In this document: positions 51,446-61,041 of the stretch, piece by piece
Position numbering within the stretch: position 1 is the first letter of the stretch
Layout of the letters: each line of letters starts with the position of its first letter
Assembly: GCA_034520215.1 (NCBI GenBank)
Contig: JAXHNR010000001.1
Coordinates: forward strand, 858,560-922,559
From: Candidatus Krumholzibacteriota bacterium
GTDB lineage: Bacteria > Krumholzibacteriota > Krumholzibacteriia > Krumholzibacteriales > WJIX01
Direction: 5' to 3'
DNA length: 64,000 nucleotides
Made by a program: the position numbers and the translations under genes
Notes under the pieces: model-generated
What the model was told of the DNA's origin: nothing
What the model saw: only the letters and a program-made list of their open reading frames with translations
Database searches by the model: none

Positions 51446-52540
51446 ATGGCACTGACGGTTGGAATAATAGGCCTTCCAAATGTAGGAAAATCAACCCTTC
51501 TCAACGCTTTGGCAAGTACTGAGGCCGAAGCGTCTAACTATCCTTTTTGTACTATAGATTCAAATAAGGGTGTTGCAGCCGTTCCCGACAAGAGGCTTGA
51601 AAGACTCGCAGAGGTTATTAATCCTGTTGACGTGATACCTTCTACAATTACATTCGTTGATATCGCGGGATTAGTGAAGGGAGCCAGCCGAGGAGAGGGA
51701 TTGGGCAACAAGTTTCTTCATCATATCAGGGAGGCCGATGTCCTGGCTCACGTTCTGAGAGCATTCAAGGATTCGAACGTTAGCCATATACAGGGTGATA
51801 TAGATCCCGAGAAGGATCTGGAGATCATCGAGACGGAATTATTCCTTTCAGATATTGAGCGCGTTGAATCTCAGATCGCGAAAGAAAAAACAAAAACCAG
51901 AGCACAAAAGAAGAAAGAGAGAAAGGACCTCGAATTTCTAAATGAGATTCGGGAAAAACTCTCCAGACAGGAGAGGATAAATAGTAATGACTATGCGCAT
52001 CATAAGAGAGATATCTTATCTGATCTTAATCTCCTTATGGCAAAGCCTGTAATTTTTGTTATTAATTCGGGGGAGGATTCCGGAGATGATGAAGAATTTA
52101 AAAAAGTACTAAGTATAATCGGATCGAAGATATCAAAAGAGCACTCTGTAATTATTTCAGCAAAGGTCGAAAGTGAGATATCAAAACTTCCGGATGAAGA
52201 AAAGGGTGAGTACATGGAGGCTCTCGGAATAGATTCCGGCGCGGTTGACAAATTTATAGAAAAATGCCACAACCTTCTCGGTTTGATAAGGTATTATACA
52301 AAAGCCAAGGGTAAACTTCAGGCATGGTCAATAAGGGACGGGACAATGGCTCCCCGGGCTGCGGGAAAGATTCACAGTGATATGGAAAAGGGGTTTATAC
52401 GCGCTAAAGTAATGAATTCTGAAGATTTGATATCTATTGGAAATGAAAATGAATTAAAGAATAAGGGGCTTTTGAGAACGGAAGGTCACGATTATACTGT
52501 AAGAGACGGGGATGTAATAGAATATCTCTTTAACGGTTAG
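51446..52540 (+). CDS. ychF: Ribosome-binding ATPase YchF (Obg family)
   Basis: YchF is an Obg-related P-loop ATPase that binds ribosomes. G1 is GLPNVGKSTLLNAL, followed by ASNYPFCTIDSNKGVAAVPD, G3 DIAGLVKGASRGEGLGN, and the C-terminal TGS-like domain. ATG 51446 with GGAAGGAG upstream; the frame starts 12 codons earlier at a TTG that lacks a ribosome site. 364 aa. Confidence 0.95.
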   Translation: MALTVGIIGLPNVGKSTLLNALASTEAEASNYPFCTIDSNKGVAAVPDKRLERLAEVINPVDVIPSTITFVDIAGLVKGASRGEGLGNKFLHHIREADVLAHVLRAFKDSNVSHIQGDIDPEKDLEIIETELFLSDIERVESQIAKEKTKTRAQKKKERKDLEFLNEIREKLSRQERINSNDYAHHKRDILSDLNLLMAKPVIFVINSGEDSGDDEEFKKVLSIIGSKISKEHSVIISAKVESEISKLPDEEKGEYMEALGIDSGAVDKFIEKCHNLLGLIRYYTKAKGKLQAWSIRDGTMAPRAAGKIHSDMEKGFIRAKVMNSEDLISIGNENELKNKGLLRTEGHDYTVRDGDVIEYLFNG

Positions 52541-52617
52541 AGACGGGTTGCAACGATTGTCACCCCCTGATTATGGAAAGGCGCTCGGAAAAAGAAGATT
52601 ATCTATAGAAGTGGAAT

Positions 52618-53058
52618 ATGATGTGTGTATACGGCCATGAAACAATAGAGCATATTGCTGATATGGGGATAAGAGGATGGGGCGCGACTAAGGAAGACGC
52701 TTTCAGAGAAGTTGGGCTTGCTCTCGCGGAATTGATGTTAGATGTAGAGGATATAGACGCGGAGGATAAGATTGAAGTTGAATGTTCAGAACCTGAGCTT
52801 GAAGATCTCCTGGTCGAATTTTTAAACAGTTTACTCTACAGACTGGATGTTGAAGAGTTGGTATGTGTGGATTTAGATGTTGAATCGATAGAACACAACC
52901 GGGGATTTTATAATATTAAAGCGAACGCGGGATGTATAAAGAGAAGCAGTGTGAAAAAGAGATTGCTTGATGAGGTGAAAGCCGCGACCTACTATGGGGC
53001 GAAAGTAGAGATGTCCGGTTCAGGAATATGGGAGGCCGTCTGTGTTGTGGATATGTAG
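52618..53058 (+). CDS. Archease (RtcB activator)
   Basis: Archease speeds guanylylation and turnover of the RNA ligase RtcB. The protein starts YGHETIEHIADMGIRGWG and includes LEDLLVEFLNSLLYRLDVE, both typical, with the Asp of HIADMGI and terminal residues as metal ligands. 146 aa. It lies 50 nt before rtcB, the usual pairing. Confidence 0.92.
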   Translation: MMCVYGHETIEHIADMGIRGWGATKEDAFREVGLALAELMLDVEDIDAEDKIEVECSEPELEDLLVEFLNSLLYRLDVEELVCVDLDVESIEHNRGFYNIKANAGCIKRSSVKKRLLDEVKAATYYGAKVEMSGSGIWEAVCVVDM

Positions 53059-53108
53059 AATAGAAACAGCTGGGGGAACGGATTTAATTATGTTCACCGG
53101 CCCCTTAC

Positions 53109-54605
53109 ATGATTAAAGTTTGGATTTTAGACAGGGAGTTGAGTTTGAATAGCGGCGGGATAAAAATTCATAAAATTAATGATTATCTCTGGGAGATTCC
53201 GGCAAAAGGCGACATGATAGTGCCCGCCAGAATATACGCTGACAGAGAATCTATCGATTTTCTTCTTGAGGAAAGCAGAACTAAGCAGTGGGACGCCCTA
53301 CTGCAGATAAAGAATGTGGCAAAGCTTAAAGGTATTCAGAAAGCCGCTTTGGCTATGGCGGACATACACCCCGGGTATGGATTTCCAATAGGTGGTGTTG
53401 GAGCGTTTGATCTCGATGAAGGGATTGTAACGCTGGCTGGAGTTGGCTTCGATATTAATTGCGGTGTCAGGTCTATGTTTGTCTCATTGGAGCGGAAGGA
53501 TATAGAAGATAAAAAGGAAGAACTGGCCGGCGAGCTCTTTAAGTTAATCCCGGCTGGTTTGGGAGCGACCGGCTCATTAAAATTAACCCTTAAAGAGATC
53601 GATAGCGTTTTAAAAGAGGGGGCTTTGTTTTCTCTCAATCGCGGATACGGCGCCGCAGAGGACCTTGACTTTATCGAGGATAGAGGAAGGGTTGAAGGAG
53701 CGGACCCTGCTAAAGTAAGCATTCAAGCTAAAAAACGGCAATTAAAACAGATTGGTACACTTGGATCGGGAAACCACTACATTGAAGTTCAGTATGTGGA
53801 TAAAGTATATTTTAAGGAAGCCGCACGAATTTTCGGACTTTCGGAAGGTTCTGTGGTTGTAAGTATTCACACGGGAAGCAGAGCGTTGGGCCACCAGATT
53901 GGCACTGATTATCAGAAGATATTAAGAAAAGCATCTCATCGCTACGGCATTCCGGTATATGAGAGGGAGCTGGTGGGCGCGCCGATAGGGAGCAGGGAGG
54001 GAAGCGACTATATATCCGCTGTACGGGCGGGGATTAACTGCGGTTTTGCAAATAGACAGGCGATATCGGGTTTGGTGAGAAAGGCGTTTAACAGAATATT
54101 TTCAACGCGCGAAAGTGATATAAGAACTGTTTACGAGGTTGGACATAACAATTTGAAAGTTGAGAAACACTTCATAAATGGTGGGGAAAAGGAGCTTCTC
54201 GTTCACAGGAAAGGCGCTACAAGGGCCTTCGGTCCGGGAAGAATGGAAGTTCCAGGTAAATATCGCGAAGTAGGTCATCCCGTTCTTGTCGGGGGGACGA
54301 TGGGAACGGCTTCTTATATACTCGTAGGAACTGAAAAGGGAATGAAAGATACCTTCGGCAGCGCTGTTCATGGAGCCGGCAGGGTTAAATCGAGGAAAAA
54401 GGCGAGAAATGCGGTTAGAGGTGAAAAGGTGATAGAGGACCTTGCAAAAAAGGGGGTTATTGTTATGTCTCATAGTAAGAGAGGGGCGGCTGAAGAATCA
54501 CCGTCTGCCTACAAGAATGTGGATCAAGTCGTAAATATTATGGAGGGAGCGGGTATAAGCAGGCGCGTGGTCAGGCTGAGGCCGGCAATATGTGTAAAGG
54601 GATAG
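53109..54605 (+). CDS. rtcB: RNA ligase RtcB (3'-phosphate/5'-OH, GTP-dependent)
   Basis: RtcB rejoins RNA ends in tRNA splicing or RNA repair. Metal and catalytic motifs: ADIHPGYGFPIGG, GVGFDINCGVRSM (Cys and metal ligands), GSGNHYIEVQ, SIHTGSRALGHQ and HSKRGAAEESPSAYKN near the end, where the guanylylated His/Lys region lies. 498 aa. Operon with archease suggests a stress RNA-repair function. Confidence 0.95.
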   Translation: MIKVWILDRELSLNSGGIKIHKINDYLWEIPAKGDMIVPARIYADRESIDFLLEESRTKQWDALLQIKNVAKLKGIQKAALAMADIHPGYGFPIGGVGAFDLDEGIVTLAGVGFDINCGVRSMFVSLERKDIEDKKEELAGELFKLIPAGLGATGSLKLTLKEIDSVLKEGALFSLNRGYGAAEDLDFIEDRGRVEGADPAKVSIQAKKRQLKQIGTLGSGNHYIEVQYVDKVYFKEAARIFGLSEGSVVVSIHTGSRALGHQIGTDYQKILRKASHRYGIPVYERELVGAPIGSREGSDYISAVRAGINCGFANRQAISGLVRKAFNRIFSTRESDIRTVYEVGHNNLKVEKHFINGGEKELLVHRKGATRAFGPGRMEVPGKYREVGHPVLVGGTMGTASYILVGTEKGMKDTFGSAVHGAGRVKSRKKARNAVRGEKVIEDLAKKGVIVMSHSKRGAAEESPSAYKNVDQVVNIMEGAGISRRVVRLRPAICVKG

Positions 54606-54650
54606 GGTTTTGACTCTGAAGAACCGGGCCGAGATGTTAGAAAGAGAGAA

Positions 54651-55139
54651 GTGATAAAATTGGTATTCTATGACTACGCTTATTACAAATCGGAGATTGG
54701 ACCTATAAGAGTCGAAGGAGAGAATGGAAAAATCACTTTGGTTGAGTTTGATGAAAGCGGACAAAAGTGTTACCGCGAAAAACCGCAGAAAACAGGCGGC
54801 GCTGTATTAGAATGCGTCAAACAGCTCGATGAGTATTTCAGGGGTAAAAGAAAGGAGTTTGATCTTGATTTAAGACTTGAAGGAACTGAATTTCAGAAGA
54901 AAGTTTGGAAAGCCCTTATTAATATTCCATACGGAAGAACAGTTTCATACGGGGATATAGCTAATAGAATAGGAAAGATAGGAGCGGCAAGGGCTGTGGG
55001 AAACGCAAATTCAAAAAACAGATTTGTGGTTATTATTCCCTGCCACCGTGTGATTGGATCGGGCGGAGAACTTGTGGGATACGCTAAGGGGCTCTATCGC
55101 AAAGAATACCTTCTTAAGCATGAGAAAAAGTTTCTTTAG
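54651..55139 (+). CDS. Methylated-DNA-protein cysteine S-methyltransferase (Ogt/MGMT)
   Basis: This suicide repair protein removes O6-alkyl groups from guanine. The active site IIPCHRVIGSGGELVGYA is intact, after the winged-helix part (FQKKVWKALINIPYGRTVSYGDIA). 162 aa. Start GTG 54651, 45 nt after rtcB with AGAAAGAGAAG upstream; co-transcription is possible. Confidence 0.93.
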   Translation: MIKLVFYDYAYYKSEIGPIRVEGENGKITLVEFDESGQKCYREKPQKTGGAVLECVKQLDEYFRGKRKEFDLDLRLEGTEFQKKVWKALINIPYGRTVSYGDIANRIGKIGAARAVGNANSKNRFVVIIPCHRVIGSGGELVGYAKGLYRKEYLLKHEKKFL

Positions 55140-55284
55140 GAATCAATATTTTACTTGCCTTTTCAGACGGCTTACTTATAATCGAGAGTGAATATATTAT
55201 TTAGTTCCGCAATCTCAATGAGTGGTAAAACATAAATCGAATTCTTCTTAACCCCTCGGAAAAATAAGAAAAGGGAAGGTATTT

Positions 55285-56238
55285 ATGAAGAGAATTCTTG
55301 TTACAGGATCGGTAGGACAGATAGGATCGGAATTAGCGATCTATCTACGCGAAAGGTATGGAGCGGATAATATAGTGGCGGGAGGCCGTAAGACAAAGCC
55401 GAGTAAGGAACTTAGAGAATCCGGACCTTTCGAAATAGTAGACTGCACTGATATAGAAGCGATACGCGAAGTTGTAGATAGATATCAGATAGATACGATA
55501 TATCATCTGGCGGCATTGTTGTCTGCTGTAGCTGAGAGTAATCCCCAGCTGGCATGGAATGTTAATATCAATGGGCTGATAAATGTGCTTGAAGTAGCAC
55601 GAGAACATGATTGCGCGGTGTTTACCCCCAGCTCTATTGGCGCCTTCGGACTCAGCACTCCGCTCGATAATACACCCCAGGACACGATTCAACGGCCGGG
55701 CACAATGTATGGCGTAACAAAGGTGTCGGGCGAACTGCTGTGTGATTATTATTATAAGAAATATGGTGTCGATACAAGGGGTGTTCGTTATCCCGGTATT
55801 ATTTCCTATGTGACTCCTCCGGGTGGAGGTACGACTGATTACGCTGTGGAAATATTCTATGAAGCTATAAAAAAGAAAAAATATACCTGTTTTCTGAAGG
55901 AAGGCACAAAGCTCGATATGATGTATATGCCGGATGCTTTGAAGGCCGCGGTTGACCTGATGGAGGCGGACCCCGGTAAGCTTAAACACAGGAATGCCTT
56001 TAACGTAACGGCAATGAGTTTCGCGCCGGAAGAGATCGGCGAGGAAGTTAAAAAGATTATACCGGAATTTACAATGGATTATGATGTTGACCCACTCCGG
56101 CAGGAAATTGCCGAATCCTGGCCAAACTATATGGACGATACTGCCGCGAAGGAGCAATGGGGATGGAATCCGGATTACGATTTGCCCGCGATGTCTAAGG
56201 ATATGATTGAAAAATTAAGAATCAAACTGGAAAAATGA
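55285..56238 (+). CDS. L-threonine 3-dehydrogenase, SDR (epimerase-like) type
   Basis: It oxidises L-threonine to 2-amino-3-ketobutyrate with NAD+. The Rossmann motif is ILVTGSVGQIGSELA, the catalytic pair YGVTKVSGEL (YxxxK), and the family-specific RYPGIISYVTPPGGGTTDYAVEIF identifies SDR-type threonine dehydrogenase rather than a sugar epimerase. 317 aa. kbl follows after 17 nt, completing the pathway. Confidence 0.92.
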   Translation: MKRILVTGSVGQIGSELAIYLRERYGADNIVAGGRKTKPSKELRESGPFEIVDCTDIEAIREVVDRYQIDTIYHLAALLSAVAESNPQLAWNVNINGLINVLEVAREHDCAVFTPSSIGAFGLSTPLDNTPQDTIQRPGTMYGVTKVSGELLCDYYYKKYGVDTRGVRYPGIISYVTPPGGGTTDYAVEIFYEAIKKKKYTCFLKEGTKLDMMYMPDALKAAVDLMEADPGKLKHRNAFNVTAMSFAPEEIGEEVKKIIPEFTMDYDVDPLRQEIAESWPNYMDDTAAKEQWGWNPDYDLPAMSKDMIEKLRIKLEK

Positions 56239-56255
56239 TTGGATAGGAGGAAGAT

Positions 56256-57488
56256 ATGGCGTTAGATCGATTAAACAAGGTATTGACAGATCAAGTAGAT
56301 GAACTGGTTTCTAAAGGAACGGCAAAGGGTAAAGAGGATATAATTGTCGGAGTCAAAAAAGCTCAGGGAGAAAAGGGTCCCAGATATTTTCTTAAAGGTG
56401 AAGGAGAAAAGGAATTTCTCCGCATGAACTCGAATTCTTACCTTGGTTTAAGCCTTAAGGAAGATATTATCAAAGCTGAAGAAGATGCTTCCAGAGAATT
56501 TGGTGTGGGGCCGGGCGCTGTCCGGTTTATCAACGGTACATTCAAAGCCCACAGGGATCTCGAGAAGAAGCTCGCGGAATTTCATAAATATGAAGACGCG
56601 ATGATATACAGCGCCGCTTACGCGACAATGATCGGTGTTTTTGCCGCTCTTACTTCCAAGGAAACAATAATAATAAGTGATGAACTGAATCATAATTGTA
56701 TAATCAACGCGATTCGCCTCTCGAGGCCAAAAGATAAGAAGATATACAAACACAACGATATGGAAGAACTCGAAGAAAAAATAAAAGAATCTGTGGGCAA
56801 ATGTAAGAGATTGCTGATTGTAACGGATGGAATCTTCAGTATGAGGGGGGATAACGCGCCTCTTGACGTTATTTCAGAGCTTTCAAAGAAATACGATTCT
56901 GAATTTCCTGAGAATATAATGTTAATGGTTGATGATTCTCATGGAATAGGCGCTATAGGCGAGACCGGACGAGGGATCGAAGAATACACAAGCGCGGACA
57001 GAGTCGACGTATTGATCGGCACTCTGGGAAAAGCCTTTGGTGTAAATGGAGGATATGTTGTATCAAGTGAAGCGGTTACCCGTTTTCTCAGAGAGAACGC
57101 GGTGACTTATATCTATTCCAATCCGATAACCGTTGGTGAAGCGGCCGCTTGTATTAAGGCAATAGAGTTTCTTGACAGTGAAAAGGGACTCGAACGCCTT
57201 AAATATGTGGGCAAACTGACGAAAAGATTTGAGAATGGATTAGACAAGCTTGGATTTGAATATATAAAGAGCGATCATCCAATTGTTCCGCTTATGGTCA
57301 GAGATACTGAGAAAACTACTGAAATTGTGAGTTATCTTAAAGAAAACGGCGTTTTATCAACTGGGTTGAATTTTCCCGTTGTGCCGCGCGGTGATCAGGA
57401 AATCCGTTTTCAGGTAAATGGGAATCACACCCCTTATGATATTGATTTTGTTCTAGAATTGCTTAAGAAGTATAAAGAGAATCATTGA
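56256..57488 (+). CDS. kbl: Glycine C-acetyltransferase (2-amino-3-ketobutyrate CoA ligase)
   Basis: This alpha-oxoamine synthase cleaves 2-amino-3-ketobutyrate with CoA to glycine and acetyl-CoA. NSNSYLGLS starts the fold, VGPGAVRFINGTFKAHRDLEKKLA is typical, DDSHGIGAIGETGRG holds the PLP Asp-His, and the Schiff-base Lys is in IGTLGKAFGVNGGY. 410 aa. The upstream dehydrogenase supports the glycine C-acetyltransferase assignment over other oxoamine synthases. Confidence 0.92.
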   Translation: MALDRLNKVLTDQVDELVSKGTAKGKEDIIVGVKKAQGEKGPRYFLKGEGEKEFLRMNSNSYLGLSLKEDIIKAEEDASREFGVGPGAVRFINGTFKAHRDLEKKLAEFHKYEDAMIYSAAYATMIGVFAALTSKETIIISDELNHNCIINAIRLSRPKDKKIYKHNDMEELEEKIKESVGKCKRLLIVTDGIFSMRGDNAPLDVISELSKKYDSEFPENIMLMVDDSHGIGAIGETGRGIEEYTSADRVDVLIGTLGKAFGVNGGYVVSSEAVTRFLRENAVTYIYSNPITVGEAAACIKAIEFLDSEKGLERLKYVGKLTKRFENGLDKLGFEYIKSDHPIVPLMVRDTEKTTEIVSYLKENGVLSTGLNFPVVPRGDQEIRFQVNGNHTPYDIDFVLELLKKYKENH

Positions 57489-57689
57489 GGCGGCCGGTAA
57501 GTTTGGGGTAAAGATTAGAAAATTACCTGCTGCTGCAAAGCATAATGGCTGCAACATTCAATATAGCAGACAGTTATGCTGTATGCTTAATGTAATTTAG
57601 AGCAACCTTTAGTTGACTGCTTGTTTAAATATTATTTTAAACTTTCCAAGTCGAGGGAAGCAGCATTCTTAGTATTAAAATAGAAACAG

Positions 57690-57725
57690 AGGTGGGGTAC
57701 TGTTAGTAGAAACAGTACCCCACCT
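57690..57725 (+). terminator. Perfect 15-bp hairpin, putative terminator
   Basis: AGGTGGGGTACTGTT and AACAGTACCCCACCT form a perfect stem with a 6-nt loop, without a following T-run. It is in the 372-nt gap between kbl and the next gene; elsewhere in this gap only a short GCATAA/TTATGC inverted pair (57539-57575) is seen. Confidence 0.55.
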
Positions 57726-57860
57726 GTCATTACAGAAAAAAATAGATAAAATCTAATCCGGTAGAAATTGCCTGAAGTACGATTTTGCTTTATCTTAATG
57801 CCATGGATTAGTTATTCTTAAAGTTACATATGTATAGAGGAATTAATGAAGGGAGATATA

Positions 57861-58628
57861 ATGAAAAAGCTGGGCGTATTGATTATAATTAGCATCTTAT
57901 TTCTTTCGGTTTTGCCCGCAAATTCAAACTCTAATATAATAGATCCTTTCGAGATGAAAAAGATATTTGAACGATTCCCTAATGTTCAGGTCGTTCCGCT
58001 GGATAATGGCAATGCATGGGGGGTAATGCACGCCGATGTTTATGGAAAGATCTATCTTAAAAGAGCAACAGAGGGGGGTTGGAGAAGGGAATGGGAACTT
58101 ACGAGCCTGGGTAGTAAAATAAGACGTTTCTTTGTTATTGATCTTGAAGGGGACGGGAAAGTCGAAATAGTTGTGGCTACGGCCGGCGGAAAGATTATTG
58201 TTTATGAAATGGAGAGTTATAATAGTATCTGGGAAAATATAGAAAGTGGTTTTAAGGAAATAAAAGCGATCGATATTGCCAATATCGATAAGGATAAACA
58301 ATTTGAGATAGTGGTTTTAGCTGACAGCCATATATATATATTTGACGGGTTAAACAAGAACAGGGAATGGATGAGTGACAGAGAATTTGACGCCGAGAAT
58401 TTACTTGTTGATAATGTCGACAGGGACCCGCAGTACGAGATAGTCTTAAACAGCGGTATTGTTATAGACGCGAAATTTCATAATATAGATTTAGAGTGGG
58501 GAAAATCGTTCGGTGAACGAATAATCGCATTTGACATGAATAATGACGGATACAAAGATATTATCGGAGAATTCAGCGATTATTCAATTAGAATTTTCGA
58601 TGTTACAGCAAAGAGAGAAGTGTGGTAA
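57861..58628 (+). CDS. Secreted FG-GAP/VCBS-like beta-propeller protein
   Basis: A signal peptide (KKLGVLIIISILFLSVLPANS) is followed by repeats of the form FVIDLEGDGKVEIVVAT, AIDIANIDKDKQFEIVVLA, LVDNVDRDPQYEIVLNS and AFDMNNDGYKDIIGE, spaced about 45 residues. These D-x-D-x-D calcium-type blades resemble FG-GAP/VCBS propellers. 255 aa. It lacks the W-G-x-x-K-S ending and stops abruptly after FDVTAKREVW, so it may be truncated. ATG 57861 follows GAAGGGAG. Confidence 0.78.
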   Translation: MKKLGVLIIISILFLSVLPANSNSNIIDPFEMKKIFERFPNVQVVPLDNGNAWGVMHADVYGKIYLKRATEGGWRREWELTSLGSKIRRFFVIDLEGDGKVEIVVATAGGKIIVYEMESYNSIWENIESGFKEIKAIDIANIDKDKQFEIVVLADSHIYIFDGLNKNREWMSDREFDAENLLVDNVDRDPQYEIVLNSGIVIDAKFHNIDLEWGKSFGERIIAFDMNNDGYKDIIGEFSDYSIRIFDVTAKREVW

Positions 58629-58672
58629 ATACCCGATAGTCCCAATAATTTGGGTTTACCTGATTAAAAACC

Positions 58673-58702
58673 TTGTAATTATTATGAGTCACATGGTATA
58701 AT
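58673..58702 (+). promoter_or_regulatory. Putative promoter, extended -10
   Basis: TTGTAA (58673-58678), 18-nt spacer ending in TGG, TATAAT (58697-58702), 48 nt before the ATG at 58751. Same design as 8020 and 34304. Confidence 0.65.
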
Positions 58703-58750
58703 ACGCGTTAATAAACCAGTACTATGATTATAACTGTAAGGAGGGGGGAA

Positions 58751-59455
58751 ATGATAATGAAAAGACAATTCATACTGGGCTTAGCTTTACTTATATTATT
58801 TGCGGCGCCAAATGCCCAGACTACTACTATTCATGATAGCTTTGCTCTGGAAGGGTACGGTTCCTTTATGGACGATAATCCTACCTGGAGTGGAGACCTC
58901 ACAGCTGGAACTCTTTCACCAGGCACATTCTGGTTAGAGATTGATGATTCAGGTTGGCCGGCTGATGATCCGGGAACACCTGAAAATGAAAGATGGGATT
59001 ACATTTTCAGCAATTATTTTACGTACGATGATACAGAAGGAGCTGAATGCTGGGACGCCTTTTTCCCTAATACCGATCTCGGTGATTCGTGGATTGAATG
59101 GCGTTTTATGCTGGACAATGGAGATATAATAGGAGGTACAAGCGGGAGATTTATAGTTACTGTTCAGGATTTAAACGCGAATGGAATTATGGAAGACAGT
59201 GAATATCAGAATAAGGTTTGTTCGGGTACTCTAATCGCGTGGATCAATTTCGGTGCCGGAAGTTATTCGGGTTTCTGCGGCGATGGAAGTTTTTCCGGAC
59301 AGTTGAACGTTACAGATCAATTAACAATGGAAGAAGAATTGTACGTTCCTTCTCCTTCATGGGCTACAGGGATGATGACTATGACAGATGAGGGTTGTTC
59401 TACTCCGACGGAGGAATCCTCCTGGGGGGCTATAAAGTCACTGTACAAGGAATAA
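58751..59455 (+). CDS. Secreted protein with C-terminal W-G-x-x-K-S motif, paralogue A
   Basis: Signal peptide MIMKRQFILGLALLILFAAPNAQ. The mature part has ALEGYGSFMDDNPTWSGDL, TFWLEIDDSGWPADD, RWDYIFSNYF, a D-rich VQDLNANGIMEDSEYQ loop and SGFCGDGSFSGQ. It ends SSWGAIKSLYKE. The next gene encodes a paralogue with the same order of elements. AGGAGGGGGG before ATG 58751 decides the start. No named family is recognised; extracellular beta-sandwich-like protein is a guess. Confidence 0.8.
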   Translation: MIMKRQFILGLALLILFAAPNAQTTTIHDSFALEGYGSFMDDNPTWSGDLTAGTLSPGTFWLEIDDSGWPADDPGTPENERWDYIFSNYFTYDDTEGAECWDAFFPNTDLGDSWIEWRFMLDNGDIIGGTSGRFIVTVQDLNANGIMEDSEYQNKVCSGTLIAWINFGAGSYSGFCGDGSFSGQLNVTDQLTMEEELYVPSPSWATGMMTMTDEGCSTPTEESSWGAIKSLYKE

Positions 59456-59504
59456 TTATGGTTTATGATTCTATGTTTTATTTTTTAGAGGGGAGTAAAA
59501 TCTG

Positions 59505-60173
59505 ATGAAGACAAATATAATAATAATTACATGCCTGCTCTTTGCGGCTACTCTATTGCCGGCGGGACTTTCGGCCCAGGCCTGGCCGGATTCACTTGAT
59601 CTAGTATTTGGATTTGAAGGAATTGGGAATATGGTCACCATGTCACCTCCAGTATACTCAGGTGATATAACCGGCGGTTCTGCCGAATTATCAGGCGGTA
59701 CATGGATGGTGGAGATAGATGATTCACAATGGCCGGATACTACCGATTATGAAACAAGATGGAATTATATCTTTGATAATTATTTCGAATACACCGGGAC
59801 AGGATGGGAGGCTGTTTTTAATGGAACTAACCTTCCCGAAAAACCTCATTGGGAGATAAATACCTCAAACGGAAGCCTGTACGGCACACTTGTATTGTCA
59901 GTGGTAATGAGTGATTGTGATCTGGATGGAGTTCTTGATATAGAAGACAGACAAAGTGGAAGCTTCTCCGGAACTATGATGGTCATGAAATATGGAACTG
60001 GGTATTTCTCAAAATATTGCGGAGACGGCGCCTACAACGGTTCTTTCAGTAATTCAGATCCCGCGAATTTCGCTGATGATTTTGTCTGGGGTAACGGAGC
60101 TCTTTATTTGATTGATTGCTCAATCGGCACCGAGGAAATAACCTGGGGTGCTGTGAAATCAATGAACAGATAG
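59505..60173 (+). CDS. Secreted protein with C-terminal W-G-x-x-K-S motif, paralogue B
   Basis: Signal peptide MKTNIIIITCLLFAATLLPAG, cleaved near LSAQA. It repeats the layout of the previous protein: FEGIGNM, YSGDITGG, TWMVEIDDSQWPD, RWNYIFDNYFEY, SDCDLDGVLDIEDRQ, KYCGDGAYNGSF. It ends ITWGAVKSMNR, a variant of the motif without the tyrosine. The two genes are 49 nt apart and arose by tandem duplication. Function unknown. Confidence 0.8.
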   Translation: MKTNIIIITCLLFAATLLPAGLSAQAWPDSLDLVFGFEGIGNMVTMSPPVYSGDITGGSAELSGGTWMVEIDDSQWPDTTDYETRWNYIFDNYFEYTGTGWEAVFNGTNLPEKPHWEINTSNGSLYGTLVLSVVMSDCDLDGVLDIEDRQSGSFSGTMMVMKYGTGYFSKYCGDGAYNGSFSNSDPANFADDFVWGNGALYLIDCSIGTEEITWGAVKSMNR

Positions 60174-60268
60174 GTTGATATATATTTCTTTTATCAGCCA
60201 TTAAATTAAACCGATCGCTCATGTCGATTGAATGAATCTTGTGTTCTTTTCTTTCAATCAGCTGGATA

Positions 60269-60931
60269 CTACCTGGGTTGGAATTTGATTGTTATCTTAA
60301 GCCACATTGCCTCAGGTTGACCGTTGACTAAACCGGGCGTAAAACGCATCTTTCTCGCGGCCTGAACAGCTTTCCTGTTAAAGCCCTCAGTAGATAATCC
60401 CTCCAATAATTCTACTTCCATTACTTTACCCTCTTTACTGACATAGAGATTGAGTATTACCTGTCCGTTGAAATCTTTATCTACACCTTCAGGATATTCA
60501 GGCCAGGGAATAAGGATAGGGCTTGGTTTAATTCTGGGATTAGTCTCCTTACCACTGCCGGGCTCATCCCCTTTATTTCCCTTTACAGCATTATTCAGCG
60601 AAAAATCAATAGGAGGAATATTATAGTCAAAAGCGGGAGTCTTTTCAGATTTCTTCTTGTCGATCTTAACTATAGGTTTTTTATCGGGGTTAGCCTCTTC
60701 ATTATGATATGTATTGACGACTACAAAACGATCTTCTTCGAAGTATCTTTTTGAAGAAGAAGCTCCTCTACTTGATTTCCCTATATTTTTTCTTTCAAAT
60801 ACCTCAAGATATTCAGGCTGAAAAAAAGTAATAAAGAGGACGTGAGCGATTATTACAGTAAGAAGAATAATCAGCCAGCTTTTAAACCTTCTTCTCGGTC
60901 TCATGAATTTATATCGCTTTTTTTCAGTCAT
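60269..60931 (-). CDS. TonB-like energy transducer
   Basis: A short cytoplasmic basic start (KKRYKFMRPRRRFK) is followed by one membrane helix (WLIILLTVIIAHVLFITFF), a charged periplasmic linker, and a TonB C-terminal domain: YPEGVDKDFNGQVILNLYVSKEGKV, ...AVQAARKMRFTPGLVNGQP. 220 aa. TonB proteins transmit ion-motive force to outer-membrane receptors, supporting a two-membrane envelope. ExbB/ExbD genes are not adjacent. It is convergent with the paralogue pair. Confidence 0.88.
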   Translation of the reverse strand: MTEKKRYKFMRPRRRFKSWLIILLTVIIAHVLFITFFQPEYLEVFERKNIGKSSRGASSSKRYFEEDRFVVVNTYHNEEANPDKKPIVKIDKKKSEKTPAFDYNIPPIDFSLNNAVKGNKGDEPGSGKETNPRIKPSPILIPWPEYPEGVDKDFNGQVILNLYVSKEGKVMEVELLEGLSTEGFNRKAVQAARKMRFTPGLVNGQPEAMWLKITIKFQPR

Positions 60932-61041
60932 TGCTGTATTGTATAATATAATAAAGTAGAGATATCATTGTAATTGTAATCAAGGATAATATATACTTTC
61001 AACTGAAAGTCCGCAATGTTGCTTAGTTAAGGAATGGATGT

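Noticed and set aside
55285-56238. UDP-glucose 4-epimerase
   Set aside because: The PPGGGTTDYAVEIF segment and the adjacent kbl gene point to SDR-type threonine dehydrogenase.
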